The notes: generated by a model not told the origin, from the sequence alone. Numbered from the stretch's first letter, positions 34,250 to 43,749 are shown. The stretch: 44,338 nt of DNA from Bacteroidota bacterium (GCA_013816895.1 JACDDR010000007.1:21891-66228), one strand, 5' to 3'. Program-made: numbers and translations.

Positions 34250-34822
34250 ATGAAAACAATATTCTTTGCACTCTTTTTTAGCTGCGTAACTTTTTCCTTC
34301 AAGTCACAAACTAAAAACCAGCATTTGGCCGGTATTAATTTAGGGTATTCCACCTGGCCAAAAATGATCGGCTACAAGTTCGAAAGCAACTTTAATTATT
34401 TTTATGCATATAAACACTTCTGTAGTAAATTCGAACTGGGAATTGCGCCTGGAACTAATTTTGGCAACTTTGAAAGAGTATATCTTAATTTTGGTTATAC
34501 AACTGATTTAAACACCGGTTACTCCTGGCATGCCATGCTTGGTGTTGGCGGGACAACTGGCAATAAAACCTTTGACCGGGATGGCTATACTTATGACTTC
34601 GTTACCAGCGGCGTATTATTTTCTTCTGGAGTTTATTATAGGCCTTCATTTAACAGATTTGCTTTTGGATTACATTATGCAGTCACAAAATATATAATTT
34701 ATCCCACCGGCGAACATCCCACAGCGGTTTTTGTCTCGCATACTACAACAGGTAAAGTTTCTTCTATAAATTTTTCCGCGAGCTATAAACTTAACCGTGC
34801 AAAACAAAAAAAAGTGGATTAA
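34250..34822 (+). CDS. Hypothetical outer-membrane beta-barrel-like protein
   Basis: 190 residues, not recognised. Signal peptide 1-19 (MKTIFFALFFSCVTFSFKSQ). The rest is Gly/Tyr/Phe-rich alternating beta strands (YLNFGYTTDLNTGYS, WHAMLGVGGTTGN, FAFGLHYAVTKY, SSINFSASYKL) expected of a small eight-stranded barrel. Followed by an unrelated tiny lipoprotein gene. No operon partner. Confidence 0.65.
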   Translation: MKTIFFALFFSCVTFSFKSQTKNQHLAGINLGYSTWPKMIGYKFESNFNYFYAYKHFCSKFELGIAPGTNFGNFERVYLNFGYTTDLNTGYSWHAMLGVGGTTGNKTFDRDGYTYDFVTSGVLFSSGVYYRPSFNRFAFGLHYAVTKYIIYPTGEHPTAVFVSHTTTGKVSSINFSASYKLNRAKQKKVD

Positions 34823-34897
34823 TGTGCTGACATACTTTTTAGTTCCTGCGCGCAAATAGTATGGCATAAATTTTTAATCTTTAAAACAGTCCAATTA

Positions 34898-35056
34898 ATG
34901 AAACTTTTTTATATACCTGTATTCATTTTCCTGCTTTCCTGCTCACACCACGGTGATGATACAAGCGTGGAAACAACCAACTTAAAAATAAAAGTTCTGA
35001 AGGAAAGAGGCGATAGCGTTGAGAAGGCGAATGTTGCCCGTGGAAATGACAAATAA
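34898..35056 (+). CDS. Tiny lipoprotein (52 aa)
   Basis: MKLFYIPVFIFLLSCSHHGD starts a clean lipoprotein signal with lipobox LLSC (Cys 15), followed by a His/Asp stretch and a Lys/Glu-rich tail ending VARGNDK. Start and signal are convincing, but the mature part of 38 residues has no recognised fold. It lies 75 bases after the barrel-like gene and could be co-transcribed with it. Confidence 0.5.
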   Translation: MKLFYIPVFIFLLSCSHHGDDTSVETTNLKIKVLKERGDSVEKANVARGNDK

Positions 35057-35146
35057 ATTTGCCACAGAATCCGATTTCGATAAACTCCTTAAGTGCTAAC
35101 AAGGCACAGGAATTTCACACAATTGATCAATTTTAGCGATATATTG

Positions 35147-35806
35147 CTATTTACCTCTGTGGCGGATAACCTTTGCTTCAATATAAAAAATAATTTCCTC
35201 GGCAATAAGCTTGCTCATATCACCGGCCTTTTCAACTCTTCGGTTGAGCGCTATCACTTTCAGATATTTTTCAATATTGTCTGGATTTTCCTTGATCGAG
35301 TTTATAATTGAAATAAAAGCCGTTTTATTTATCTCATTAATAAATTCATCCCTTTTAAAAATATCCCGTGCCTTTTGTGCATCATTAGTTTTAAAGGCTT
35401 CCATTACATCATATAAAAGATCACACGCTTCTTCAAACATTGCCAGCGTTTGAGTTTTATTAATAAGATCATTATAAAAAGGATCGCCCGACTTAATTAC
35501 AAATTTTGAGATTTTACTTGCAATATCTCCAACCTTCTCGAGATAAGTATTTATTTTGATGAGGGCCAGTACAAAACGGAGATCAACAGCAACGGGATTG
35601 TATAATGCAATTATATTCTCACAGTTTTTTGAGATTTTAAGATCAAGATCGTTTACCTCCATTTCAGTAATAATAATTTGCTGCGCCTTCTCATGATCCA
35701 TTGAAGCCAGCGCATTTAATGAACTTTTAAGCTGTAGCGCTACAAGTTCCCACATTTTAATAAAATCCTTTTTTAACCCTTCCAGTTCCGATTCAAAATG
35801 ATTCAT
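35147..35806 (-). CDS. phoU: Phosphate transport regulator PhoU
   Basis: Cytosolic helical protein coupling PstSCAB activity to the sensor kinase in phosphate signalling. 219 residues with the two PhoU three-helix units: E-x3-D type metal-binding motifs in TEMEVNDLDLKISKNCENI and the second half MSKLIAEEIIFYIEA. The conserved DLRFVLALIKINTYLEKVGD is clear. Last gene of the minus-strand pst operon, 45 bases after pstB. No phoR/phoB pair lies in the window. Confidence 0.95.
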   Translation of the reverse strand: MNHFESELEGLKKDFIKMWELVALQLKSSLNALASMDHEKAQQIIITEMEVNDLDLKISKNCENIIALYNPVAVDLRFVLALIKINTYLEKVGDIASKISKFVIKSGDPFYNDLINKTQTLAMFEEACDLLYDVMEAFKTNDAQKARDIFKRDEFINEINKTAFISIINSIKENPDNIEKYLKVIALNRRVEKAGDMSKLIAEEIIFYIEAKVIRHRGK

Positions 35807-35851
35807 AATCTTACGTTATATTTTTACTAATTTTTGTAATTAAATCTTTTA

Positions 35852-36604
35852 TTATCCAAATCTACCAGTAATATAATTCTGGGTTCTTTCAACATTTGGA
35901 TTCGTAAATATTTGCTTCGTTACACCATATTCGACCAGCTCCCCTAAATAAAAAAAAGCGGTATGATCGCTTACCCTTGCAGCCTGTTGCATATTATGCG
36001 TAACAATAACGATAGTGTACTTTGTCTTTAATTCATGAATTAATTCTTCCACTTTAGAAGTAGAAATAGGGTCAAGGGCGGAAGTCGGCTCATCCATTAA
36101 AATAACGGACGGCTGTATTGCCATGGCCCTGGCAATACACAAACGTTGTTGCTGACCCCCTGAAAGCTCAAAAGCAGATTTCTTTAACTTATCCTTCACC
36201 TCATCCCATAATACAACTTGTTTTATTGTAGTTTCAACGCGCTCCTCTATAAATTTTTTGTCTGTAATCCCATTAACTCTTAACCCATAAGCTACATTTT
36301 CAAAAATACTTTTTGGAAACGGGTTTGGTTTTTGAAAAACCATGCCTGTCATCTTACGAAGATTATCTACATTAATGCCTTTTTTGTAAATATTAACCCC
36401 GTCGATAATAACTTCCCCCGTAAGCCGGGTGTCGCTTATAAGATCGTTCATTCGGTTAAATAAACGCAAATAAGTAGATTTACCACATCCTGAGGGGCCA
36501 ATTAACGCAGTAACCGTGTTTGCTTCTATTGCAAGATTAATATCTTTAAGTGCATGTGATGAACCATAATAGAAATTAACCTGTTTGGATTCTAATTTAT
36601 TCAT
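35852..36604 (-). CDS. pstB: Phosphate ABC transporter ATPase PstB
   Basis: 250 residues, full ABC ATPase of the phosphate importer. Walker [10 protein letters not shown] (36-44), Q-loop [10 protein letters not shown], signature LSGGQQQRL, Walker [13 protein letters not shown], and the switch His in VTHNM. PstB-type RLFNRMNDL near 47-55. One base from pstA. Confidence 0.97.
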   Translation of the reverse strand: MNKLESKQVNFYYGSSHALKDINLAIEANTVTALIGPSGCGKSTYLRLFNRMNDLISDTRLTGEVIIDGVNIYKKGINVDNLRKMTGMVFQKPNPFPKSIFENVAYGLRVNGITDKKFIEERVETTIKQVVLWDEVKDKLKKSAFELSGGQQQRLCIARAMAIQPSVILMDEPTSALDPISTSKVEELIHELKTKYTIVIVTHNMQQAARVSDHTAFFYLGELVEYGVTKQIFTNPNVERTQNYITGRFG

Positions 36605-36605
36605 T

Positions 36606-37490
36606 TTAGTTCATTTTGACTTTTTTACTGAAATATTTTCTAAGAATATTGGCAAGGATATTGGTTAGAAGTACGATAATTATCAATACCAGCGCGGTTC
36701 CATAAGCTATAGGCCTGGACTCCTCGATATTGGTGCCGCTTGTTGAGAGAACATATAAATGATACGGAAGCGCCATTGCCTGATCGAAAATACTGGTAGG
36801 CAGTTTAGGAAGAAAATAAGCAGCAACTGTAAAAAGGATAGGCGCTGTTTCGCCAGATACCCTGCCAACAGATAAAATAAGGCCAGTAATAATATTTGGG
36901 AACGCAATAGGCAATACAACATTACGCGTGGTTTGCCAGGTGGTTGCGCCTAAGCCCAGGCTGGCATGCCTGAAGGTATCATCCACTGCTTTTAGAGCTT
37001 CTTCTGTGGTTCTAATAACAACCGGCAGCGCAAGCAACCCAAGTGTAAGGGAACCCGCCAAAATAGAATCACCGAAGCCTAGTTTATTAACAAACAAGGC
37101 CATTCCAAATAAACCAAATACTATAGATGGAACTCCTGAAAGATTATTAGTCATTTGCTTAATGATCTTTTTTAGAATGCCGTCTTTAACGTATTCATTC
37201 ATGCATATGGCAGCCATCACTCCAATTGGAAAAGCGAAAATCATACTACCTCCTACCAGGCAAAGTGTACCAATAATCGCAGGGTAAATACCGCCTTTAG
37301 TCATTCCGTCTTCAGGCATTTTCGTTATAAAGTCCCAATTAATAACACCAATTCCTTTTATTACAATAAATGATAGCACTGTTACAAGAATAGCAACAAT
37401 CAAAAATCCTATAACGGCAAACACACAAAAGGCAATCGATTGATTCCTCTTTTTACTCCTTGTAATTTTATTTTCATCAATAGCCATCAT
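36606..37490 (-). CDS. pstA: Phosphate ABC transporter permease PstA
   Basis: Inner-membrane permease. 294 residues, six TM helices. The coupling motif (EAA loop) is the [25 protein letters not shown] segment near residue 183, as in PstA/PstC. Start [12 protein letters not shown]; a second in-frame ATG follows directly. Two bases separate it from pstC. Confidence 0.95.
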   Translation of the reverse strand: MMAIDENKITRSKKRNQSIAFCVFAVIGFLIVAILVTVLSFIVIKGIGVINWDFITKMPEDGMTKGGIYPAIIGTLCLVGGSMIFAFPIGVMAAICMNEYVKDGILKKIIKQMTNNLSGVPSIVFGLFGMALFVNKLGFGDSILAGSLTLGLLALPVVIRTTEEALKAVDDTFRHASLGLGATTWQTTRNVVLPIAFPNIITGLILSVGRVSGETAPILFTVAAYFLPKLPTSIFDQAMALPYHLYVLSTSGTNIEESRPIAYGTALVLIIIVLLTNILANILRKYFSKKVKMN

Positions 37491-37492
37491 AT

Positions 37493-38701
37493 TTACACTC
37501 TTCTGTTTTTCTTACTTCCGGAAATAAATTCAACAATAAGATTAATTACCAATGTTATAATAAAAAGAATACATCCTAATGCGAACAAAGCCTTATAGTG
37601 CAATCCACCATCGGGCGCCTCGCCCAATTCGGCGGCAATAGTAGCTGGAATGGTTCGCATGGGCTCCAGGATACTTGTTGGTATGACTGCAGCGTTTCCC
37701 GTCACCATTAACACCGCCATTGTTTCGCCAATTGCTCTGCCAATTCCCAGGATGGCCGCGGCCGAGATTCCGGAAATAGAATAAGGAATAACAATTTTGT
37801 AAATGGTTTGCCATTTGCTTGCACCTAATGCAAGGCTTGCTTCTTTCATTGCGCGTGGTGTATTCCGCATTGCATCCTCTGATATGGTGATAATGGTTGG
37901 AAGTGCCATAATCCCCAGGATAATGCTTCCGGCAAGACCTGTTTCACCAACCGGTAAATTAAAAAGTTTTTGAATAGCGGGAACAATTACTACAAGTCCG
38001 AAAAAGCCATATACCACTGATGGAATCCCGGCTAAAAGTTCAATCAAAGGTTTCATCACCCTTCGCACCTTATCTTTTGCTATTTCGCTCAAGAATATGG
38101 CGGCCGCAAGACCAAGGGGTAGTGCCAATAGTATTGCCCCAAGGCTTACCCACAACGTACCCATTACCAAAGGCATAACGCCAAGTTGAGCCGCTGGTTG
38201 AGCCGTGGGAAACCATTCTTTTCCTCCAAAAAAAGTGCTGAAAGTAATTTTGCCGGCCTCAATTTCCCGGCCTTTAAAATTTTTACCTAAATATTTCTCG
38301 GGAAAAAAAGCCAGGATTTGAGGAATACTATCCACTACCCGGTTTAATAATAAAGGAAGACCCTCAAAATTCTCGCCAATTTGTTCATCGGTAAAATAAT
38401 TAGAAATGTCTTCAAGCCGAAATAAAATTATACTGTCGTTTTTTCCTCCAAGATCTTTCCAGGAAGTTATTTTTGAATCAAAAATATTTTTTATATCCTC
38501 GGGGGAAATAGAATTTACAGGATTAGATTTGTTAACCATCACAACATATCCTTCCTCAACAGCTTTCTTATTAAAAACGCCCAAGCCTTCTTTGAAAAGA
38601 AAAAATACAATAAGAACAACCGTAAGACTTGTGATGGTTCCACAAATCATAAGGAGCCCTTCAATAAGCTTCTCGGAAAAATTTTTAAAAAATGGTTTCA
38701 A
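37493..38701 (-). CDS. pstC: Phosphate ABC transporter permease PstC with an enlarged periplasmic loop
   Basis: 402 residues, about 100 more than E. coli PstC. TM1 about 16-37; the other TMs start at about 175 (GTLWVSLGAILLALPLG), with coupling loop EASLALGASKWQTIYKIVIP. The extra segment 48-165 lies in the first periplasmic loop and opens with VVMVNKSNPVNSISPEDIKN and FDSKITSWKDLGG. It aligns with PstS of this same operon (VIVNPANKVSQLTREQLEDI, FTGKIKNWKEVGG). The insert looks like a solute-binding-protein-derived segment in the permease. Confidence 0.93.
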   Translation of the reverse strand: MKPFFKNFSEKLIEGLLMICGTITSLTVVLIVFFLFKEGLGVFNKKAVEEGYVVMVNKSNPVNSISPEDIKNIFDSKITSWKDLGGKNDSIILFRLEDISNYFTDEQIGENFEGLPLLLNRVVDSIPQILAFFPEKYLGKNFKGREIEAGKITFSTFFGGKEWFPTAQPAAQLGVMPLVMGTLWVSLGAILLALPLGLAAAIFLSEIAKDKVRRVMKPLIELLAGIPSVVYGFFGLVVIVPAIQKLFNLPVGETGLAGSIILGIMALPTIITISEDAMRNTPRAMKEASLALGASKWQTIYKIVIPYSISGISAAAILGIGRAIGETMAVLMVTGNAAVIPTSILEPMRTIPATIAAELGEAPDGGLHYKALFALGCILFIITLVINLIVEFISGSKKNRRV

Positions 38702-38742
38702 TCCGGGCGTTTTCTAATGCAATGTAAGCATTACCAAAAATA

Positions 38743-39567
38743 CTATTTTGTTAAGGGAATATAACCAACTTGTTCAACGATTTTCTGACCTTCAGCAGAA
38801 AGACAAAAATCAACAAAAGGCTTAACGGTTTTTTCCATAGAAGTAAGGTAATAGTAATACAATGGACGGATAATCGGGTAAGTCTTGTCTTTAGCTGTTG
38901 TCATAGATGGTCCAACAAAATTCTTTCCCTTATCAAATGAAACTTTTAATGATTTTACATCTTTTTCCACATACGCCAATCCCACATAGCCAATGGCGCC
39001 TTTTGTCTGACTGATGGATTGAATAATCGAGCCTGTAGCAGGCATACTTAATACAGTAGAGGCATAATTTTTATTTTTCATCACATGTTCCTTGAAAAAT
39101 TCATAGGTGCCTGAGCTTGATTCACGTGAATAAACAACAATAACCATATCATCGCCGCCAACTTCTTTCCAGTTTTTGATTTTCCCGGTAAAAATATCTT
39201 CAAGCTGTTCGCGGGTTAACTGTGAAACTTTGTTCGCTGGATTAACAATTACGGCAAGTGCATCCTGCGCAATAGTGGTTTCTTTGGTTGACTTACCGGC
39301 ATCAGATAATTTTATTTTTTCAGTCATTTTTATTTTACGGGACGACATCGCAATATCCGTTGTTCCATCAATTAAGGCTGAAATCCCTACACCGCTTCCA
39401 CCACCGGTAACTGTGATTTTTGCGGATTTATTAGCCTTCATATAACTTTCTGCTTCCTTTTGAGCTAGAGGCAGAACTGTATCGCTTCCTTTTAATTTTT
39501 GAGCAACAGTTACACCTGTAAGAAGCGACAGGGCAATTAAAATTGATTTTGTTTTGATTGTTTTCAT
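38743..39567 (-). CDS. pstS: Phosphate-binding protein PstS
   Basis: Periplasmic phosphate receptor for PstCAB. 274 residues. Signal peptide 1-22 (ending TVAQ), KGSDTVLPLAQ and TGGGSGVGISALIDGTTDIAMSS are phosphate-contact segments (S/T/G-rich loops, Asp), and SRESSSGTYEFFK holds the third. The C-terminal GYIPL is typical. 41 bases before pstC, just after the porin gene. Confidence 0.95.
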   Translation of the reverse strand: MKTIKTKSILIALSLLTGVTVAQKLKGSDTVLPLAQKEAESYMKANKSAKITVTGGGSGVGISALIDGTTDIAMSSRKIKMTEKIKLSDAGKSTKETTIAQDALAVIVNPANKVSQLTREQLEDIFTGKIKNWKEVGGDDMVIVVYSRESSSGTYEFFKEHVMKNKNYASTVLSMPATGSIIQSISQTKGAIGYVGLAYVEKDVKSLKVSFDKGKNFVGPSMTTAKDKTYPIIRPLYYYYLTSMEKTVKPFVDFCLSAEGQKIVEQVGYIPLTK

Positions 39568-39587
39568 TTTAAGTTAGTTTTTTAATT

Positions 39588-40883
39588 TTAGTATCTGAAT
39601 TGCATTCTACATGTAAATACGTTATCCTTAATGTCACCTGTATAACCCGCTACCTGTGTTCCTTCATTTTTCACAATATCGTAATAAAGCACCAATTTAA
39701 CATGGGTATTAACACGATATGTAACGCCAAACCCATACGTATCAAAACGTATATCCCCCAAAGAAGTTTTAGTTCCCGCTTTCCCAATATCGTTTCCTGC
39801 AATTTTTACATTAGGGTCAAACCAGTCATATTTAGCTACTACCTGGAACTTTGATTTCCCAATATCCTGAATAAAATAAAAATATGCGCCATTAAACTGG
39901 CGGTGATAAATTGCTGAAGTTGGAAGATTGGACGGGCTTTTATTTGAACTTGCTGTACCTGGGTTTTCACCCATTATATACTCTCCACGTAATGTGGTGA
40001 TACCCGGAAACCAGTCAAATGATGCCTGGGCATCGGCACCCATATAGATTCTTTGGGCCAGGCGATTGTAGTTTGCAGTATCCGGCGCAAAATCAAAGCC
40101 ATTGTCTCCATTTGCCAACTTTGTAAATTTGTAATCCTTCTGGCTGCCAATTCTATATCCCCCATAATAGCCCGAGGTTCCAACGGCATATGTTATTTTT
40201 TCATTTGGAGTGGTTTTCGAGTACTGAAGACGTCCGGTAAAATCTTTATTAGAGTCAAACTCCGGCGCCACGCCTCCCACGCCGTTCATTACGGCAACAT
40301 CCATTTTTAACCCGTATAATGAAGAAGATTTTGGAAACACAATTGAACCAAAGGCTCCCAGGTCCCGCTCTACAGGAAACAAAATTTGATTATACCTTGC
40401 CCGTTCAGGAGTTTCCCTTACGCTTGAAGACTGCGTTACTTCATACCCAAATTGCACCTGTAATAAACCCATAGTTAAACTGAACATATTTTTCCAGGGA
40501 TCAGTAATTTTAGCAAAGGTTTCACGCATATTTAAACCCTTTTCCGTGGCATCAATATTAACAACCATCTCAACGTTTTCGTAAGCGTAAGTAAATTTAA
40601 AACGCCCCCGCCTCATCATAAATCTGCTAAAATATTTACTGCTACCATTTGCAAAATCGCCGCCTGCAAAAGAAGGCGCTCCTGCCGAATCAATATATTG
40701 ATACTGAGGCTGCACGTAGCCGCTTATCTTTAAACGTTTAAGTTTATTAACATCATCGGCAAGATTTACAACAGTTCTGGTAAGAGTATCCAATGGCGTT
40801 TCGTTATTTTCCTGCCCTTTTAAGGAGGTATTTAATATAACAAAACTCACCAATGTAAAGATGTAGGTATTTTTTATTCTCAT
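39588..40883 (-). CDS. Phosphate-selective-type porin (OprO/OprP family)
   Basis: 431 residues. Signal peptide 1-23 (ending LKGQ), a short helical/coiled segment (NLADDVNKLKRLK), then GYVQPQYQY and a 16-stranded barrel with repeated aromatic-ended strands, ending VFTCRMQFRY (outer-membrane C-terminal Tyr). Location at the head of the pst operon suggests phosphate or polyphosphate uptake across the outer membrane; ion selectivity is inferred from the family and neighbours. Confidence 0.88.
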   Translation of the reverse strand: MRIKNTYIFTLVSFVILNTSLKGQENNETPLDTLTRTVVNLADDVNKLKRLKISGYVQPQYQYIDSAGAPSFAGGDFANGSSKYFSRFMMRRGRFKFTYAYENVEMVVNIDATEKGLNMRETFAKITDPWKNMFSLTMGLLQVQFGYEVTQSSSVRETPERARYNQILFPVERDLGAFGSIVFPKSSSLYGLKMDVAVMNGVGGVAPEFDSNKDFTGRLQYSKTTPNEKITYAVGTSGYYGGYRIGSQKDYKFTKLANGDNGFDFAPDTANYNRLAQRIYMGADAQASFDWFPGITTLRGEYIMGENPGTASSNKSPSNLPTSAIYHRQFNGAYFYFIQDIGKSKFQVVAKYDWFDPNVKIAGNDIGKAGTKTSLGDIRFDTYGFGVTYRVNTHVKLVLYYDIVKNEGTQVAGYTGDIKDNVFTCRMQFRY

Positions 40884-40948
40884 AGTTTAATAAATAGTAA
40901 TTATTCTACAAAATAAGAGCATGAATGTGAGTTTTCAGTAATTACAAT

Positions 40949-40964
40949 GTTAAATTAACGTTAA
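40949..40964 (-). promoter_or_regulatory. Candidate Pho box of the porin-pst operon
   Basis: On the minus strand two TTAAC units are 11 bases apart (plus-strand GTTAA at 40949-40953 and 40960-40964), the repeat period used by PhoB/PhoP-type regulators. They lie 66-81 bases before the porin ATG. Confidence 0.35.
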
Positions 40965-41045
40965 GGATTTTCAGTTTTTATAATAAGGTCCTTTTGCTTT
41001 TTGTTTTTGTCTGTTTAAATCCAAAACAATGGATTTTTTCAACAC

Positions 41046-41086
41046 TTAACCCCGACTTAATCTTTAATAAAAAAATAAGCCTTAAC
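41046..41086 (+). promoter_or_regulatory. Candidate Pho box region of the PiT gene
   Basis: TTAAC (41046-41050), TTAAT (41057-41061, 11 bases on), TTAAT (41064-41068) and TTAAC (41082-41086) lie within 60 bases upstream of ATG 41104. They resemble the repeat on the other side of the same intergenic region. The AT-rich background makes chance copies possible. Confidence 0.25.
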
Positions 41087-41103
41087 ATTGCCAAAAAAAT
41101 ATC

Positions 41104-42507
41104 ATGTTTGGATTAACTACCGGCCTGGCCATCTTTCTTATACTTTGCATTGCATTAGCCTGCGTTTTTGAATTTATTAATGGCTTTCATGACACGGCCA
41201 ATGCAGTTGCAACTGTAATTTATACGAATTCAATGAAGCCCACAGTGGCCGTGATCTATAGCGGCGTGCTTAATTTTATTGGTGTTATACTTGGAGGAAT
41301 TGCAGTGGCTATGGGTATTGTGAACCTTCTTCCGATGGACGTGCTCGTTGACAATAATCCCTATCACGGTATTGCAATGATTCTCGCTCTCCTTATCAGC
41401 GCTATTGTATGGAATTTTGGCACCTGGTTTTTAGGCATACCTTCCTCAAGCTCTCACACAATGATCGGGTCAATTTTAGGAATCGGCATGGCTTTTTATT
41501 TTTTACCGGGCAACCTTGGCACTTCTGCAGTAAACTGGGACAAGGCCAAAGACACCGGACTCGCCTTATTGCTTTCACCTCTTCTTGGTTTTGCCGCTGC
41601 TATTCTCGTAATGTTTATTTTTAAGCGCATTGTTAAAAATGAAATCATTTATAAGGAGCCAATACCCGGTAAGACGCCCCCTATATGGATCAGAAGTTTG
41701 TTATGGTTAACCTGTGGATTGGTAAGTTTTTTTCACGGACAGAACGACGGGCAAAAAGGAGTGGGATTGATCATGCTCATCTTAATAGCTATTATACCCG
41801 GTCAATTTGCAGTGGATTCAACCATCGATCTTCAGAAAATTAACGGCAACATTGCGAAAATAGAAATGCTGATGTTTAAGGCTGACAGCACTGTTCTATC
41901 TGCGAAGGAAAAGAAAATGTACGCTGACGTGTTTAAATATGCTACGCATTACCGCAACGAAGTAGGAACTTTCGCAAGCGCCTCGCAAATTGAAGTGATG
42001 AAACGTTTTTCGTTAAGAAAAGATCTTGTGAAAATTACAAAAGGAACTGAGAAACTTATGGCGGGGGGTAACCTCGCGTTGAGCGCAAATGAATTAAAGG
42101 CATTATCACACGAAGTAAAAGCATCCAAAAAATTAATTGAGTACGCGCCAACTTGGGTTATCCTGATGATCTCGGTATGCTTGGGATTAGGGACTATGGT
42201 GGGCTGGAAACGCATTGTGAAAACCGTTGGTGAAAAAATCGGCAAACAGCACATGAGTTACGCGCAGGGTGCCAGCGCCGAAATTGTTGCTTCGATAGGC
42301 ATTGGTCTTGCAAGCTGGAAAGGACTGCCCGTAAGTACAACTCACATGCTCTCTTCGGGTATTGCTGGAACAATGGTGGCTAAAAAGGGACTAAAGAATT
42401 TACAAAAGAAAACCGTGAAAACCATTGTACTTGCCTGGGTGCTTACCCTGCCTGTAACCATGATCCTTTCAGGTTCGCTCTTTTTGTTGTTCCGCGCTAT
42501 CCTGTAA
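41104..42507 (+). CDS. pit: Inorganic phosphate transporter, PiT family
   Basis: Inner-membrane phosphate carrier (metal-phosphate/H+ type). 467 residues. PiT signatures: FEFINGFHDTANAVATVIYT (about 22-40) and the matching second repeat STTHMLSSGIAGTMVAKKG near 421-438, plus GIPSSSSHTMIGSILG and FFHGQNDGQKGVG. A hydrophilic, helical insert of roughly 105 residues (about 240-345) separates the two halves. Divergent from the pst operon. It overlaps the 3' end of the convergent downstream gene by 39 bases. Confidence 0.95.
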   Translation: MFGLTTGLAIFLILCIALACVFEFINGFHDTANAVATVIYTNSMKPTVAVIYSGVLNFIGVILGGIAVAMGIVNLLPMDVLVDNNPYHGIAMILALLISAIVWNFGTWFLGIPSSSSHTMIGSILGIGMAFYFLPGNLGTSAVNWDKAKDTGLALLLSPLLGFAAAILVMFIFKRIVKNEIIYKEPIPGKTPPIWIRSLLWLTCGLVSFFHGQNDGQKGVGLIMLILIAIIPGQFAVDSTIDLQKINGNIAKIEMLMFKADSTVLSAKEKKMYADVFKYATHYRNEVGTFASASQIEVMKRFSLRKDLVKITKGTEKLMAGGNLALSANELKALSHEVKASKKLIEYAPTWVILMISVCLGLGTMVGWKRIVKTVGEKIGKQHMSYAQGASAEIVASIGIGLASWKGLPVSTTHMLSSGIAGTMVAKKGLKNLQKKTVKTIVLAWVLTLPVTMILSGSLFLLFRAIL

Positions 42508-43749
42508 GTTTTCTTCTTTAAAAGGATTTCTTGGAACCCACGGTGCTGGCTGTAAAAAGCCGATGAAGGGCTTTAAGATCAACTTCGAAATAGTGTTCTG
42601 CGGTTTGGTATAGCAAATGAGATTAACTGCTTTTGCACCTACCGTTGTTTTAATCTCCGCCGCGGTACGGCCAAGATTCACTTTACTCCGCTGATGACTG
42701 ATGGCGGCTTCAATATTCTGGTAAAGAATGTTCTGGTAAAGTTCAAGTTCATGGTTGCGTTCGTAATCAAAGCCAATGTAATGCGCCTCGAGTACTTCTT
42801 CATCCATTAAAAAAAAACTGCTGAAAGCGACCAGAACATCATTGTTATAAAAACCTGTTACGAAAAAATCATTTTTGTAAATTCTCTTAACCTCGCTGAA
42901 ATAATTCACCGGCAACTTCAGAAGCCTGAACTTGGCCTTATCATAAACACTTTCGTATAATTTATAGATCTCTTTTTCGTGCCGTAGGATTTCTTCCGCT
43001 TCTAGATCCTTTTTTACCAGAGCTTGTCCTGTCTTAAAGATAGATTTGGCGCGGTTCCTGTACTTCTTTGAAAACAGTTGCGTATAGTCTAAAATTGATT
43101 TTACACCCGGCGGAATATCAACAACCAGATTAGGCTCCACGAAAAAATCAGTATATTTTTCTTCGATAAATAATTCTTCGGGTTGTAGTTTCCTCTCAAA
43201 ATCTTTTATTAGTATCGCCGAAATTGTTCCTTTGAGTTTTTCTTCCTTCGAAACAAGTTCAATGATCTGAACAACGATCCTGTGCGCGAGTTCCTCGCCG
43301 ATGTTCTTCAAAAAAACGTATCCATGCTCGCCGCTCACTAGGTTGTTGCCACAGGTAAACAAGCGCATCAGCACTTCTTCGCGATTGGATCCTATATAAT
43401 TTTCAAATAATTTTAAACGTGTTGATTTCGTAGTATCAGTTTGACCGCTGAGCAAATCACCAAAAATACCCGCGTTGTAATCCACAACCTGAAAATAAAT
43501 AATACCGCAGGGTTTTCTATCCTGATAAACGATTACATACCGTGCCAGAAGCTTGGTATTTGTGCATTTTTCGAGCAGGGCAAGATATTCCTTTTTTAAG
43601 AAAACAGATCTCCCCTCATTGATGCCATCCCACTCCGTATTGTTGAGGGACGTCGCATTTTCAAACAAAGTAAAAGAGAATTGTTCGTCCAGCTTCCGGT
43701 TGGGCGAAAATCTTTTCTTGGAAGAAATGGGTTTACAGAGCGTGAACAT
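42469..43749 (-). CDS. GNAT/FemAB-like acyltransferase-fold protein
   Basis: 426 residues. No signal peptide or TM is seen. Phrases such as FLKKEYLALLEKC, YVIVYQDRKPCGIIYFQVVD and the C-terminal EVLEAHYIGFDYERNHELELYQNILYQNIEAAI are characteristic of FemAB/BioF2-like GNAT proteins of the peptidogalycan-biosynthesis-like type, where the acetyl- or aminoacyl-CoA/tRNA donor is not known. I keep substrate open. Its 3' end overlaps pit by 39 bases tail to tail. Confidence 0.7.
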   Translation of the reverse strand: MFTLCKPISSKKRFSPNRKLDEQFSFTLFENATSLNNTEWDGINEGRSVFLKKEYLALLEKCTNTKLLARYVIVYQDRKPCGIIYFQVVDYNAGIFGDLLSGQTDTTKSTRLKLFENYIGSNREEVLMRLFTCGNNLVSGEHGYVFLKNIGEELAHRIVVQIIELVSKEEKLKGTISAILIKDFERKLQPEELFIEEKYTDFFVEPNLVVDIPPGVKSILDYTQLFSKKYRNRAKSIFKTGQALVKKDLEAEEILRHEKEIYKLYESVYDKAKFRLLKLPVNYFSEVKRIYKNDFFVTGFYNNDVLVAFSSFFLMDEEVLEAHYIGFDYERNHELELYQNILYQNIEAAISHQRSKVNLGRTAAEIKTTVGAKAVNLICYTKPQNTISKLILKPFIGFLQPAPWVPRNPFKEENLQDSAEQQKERT

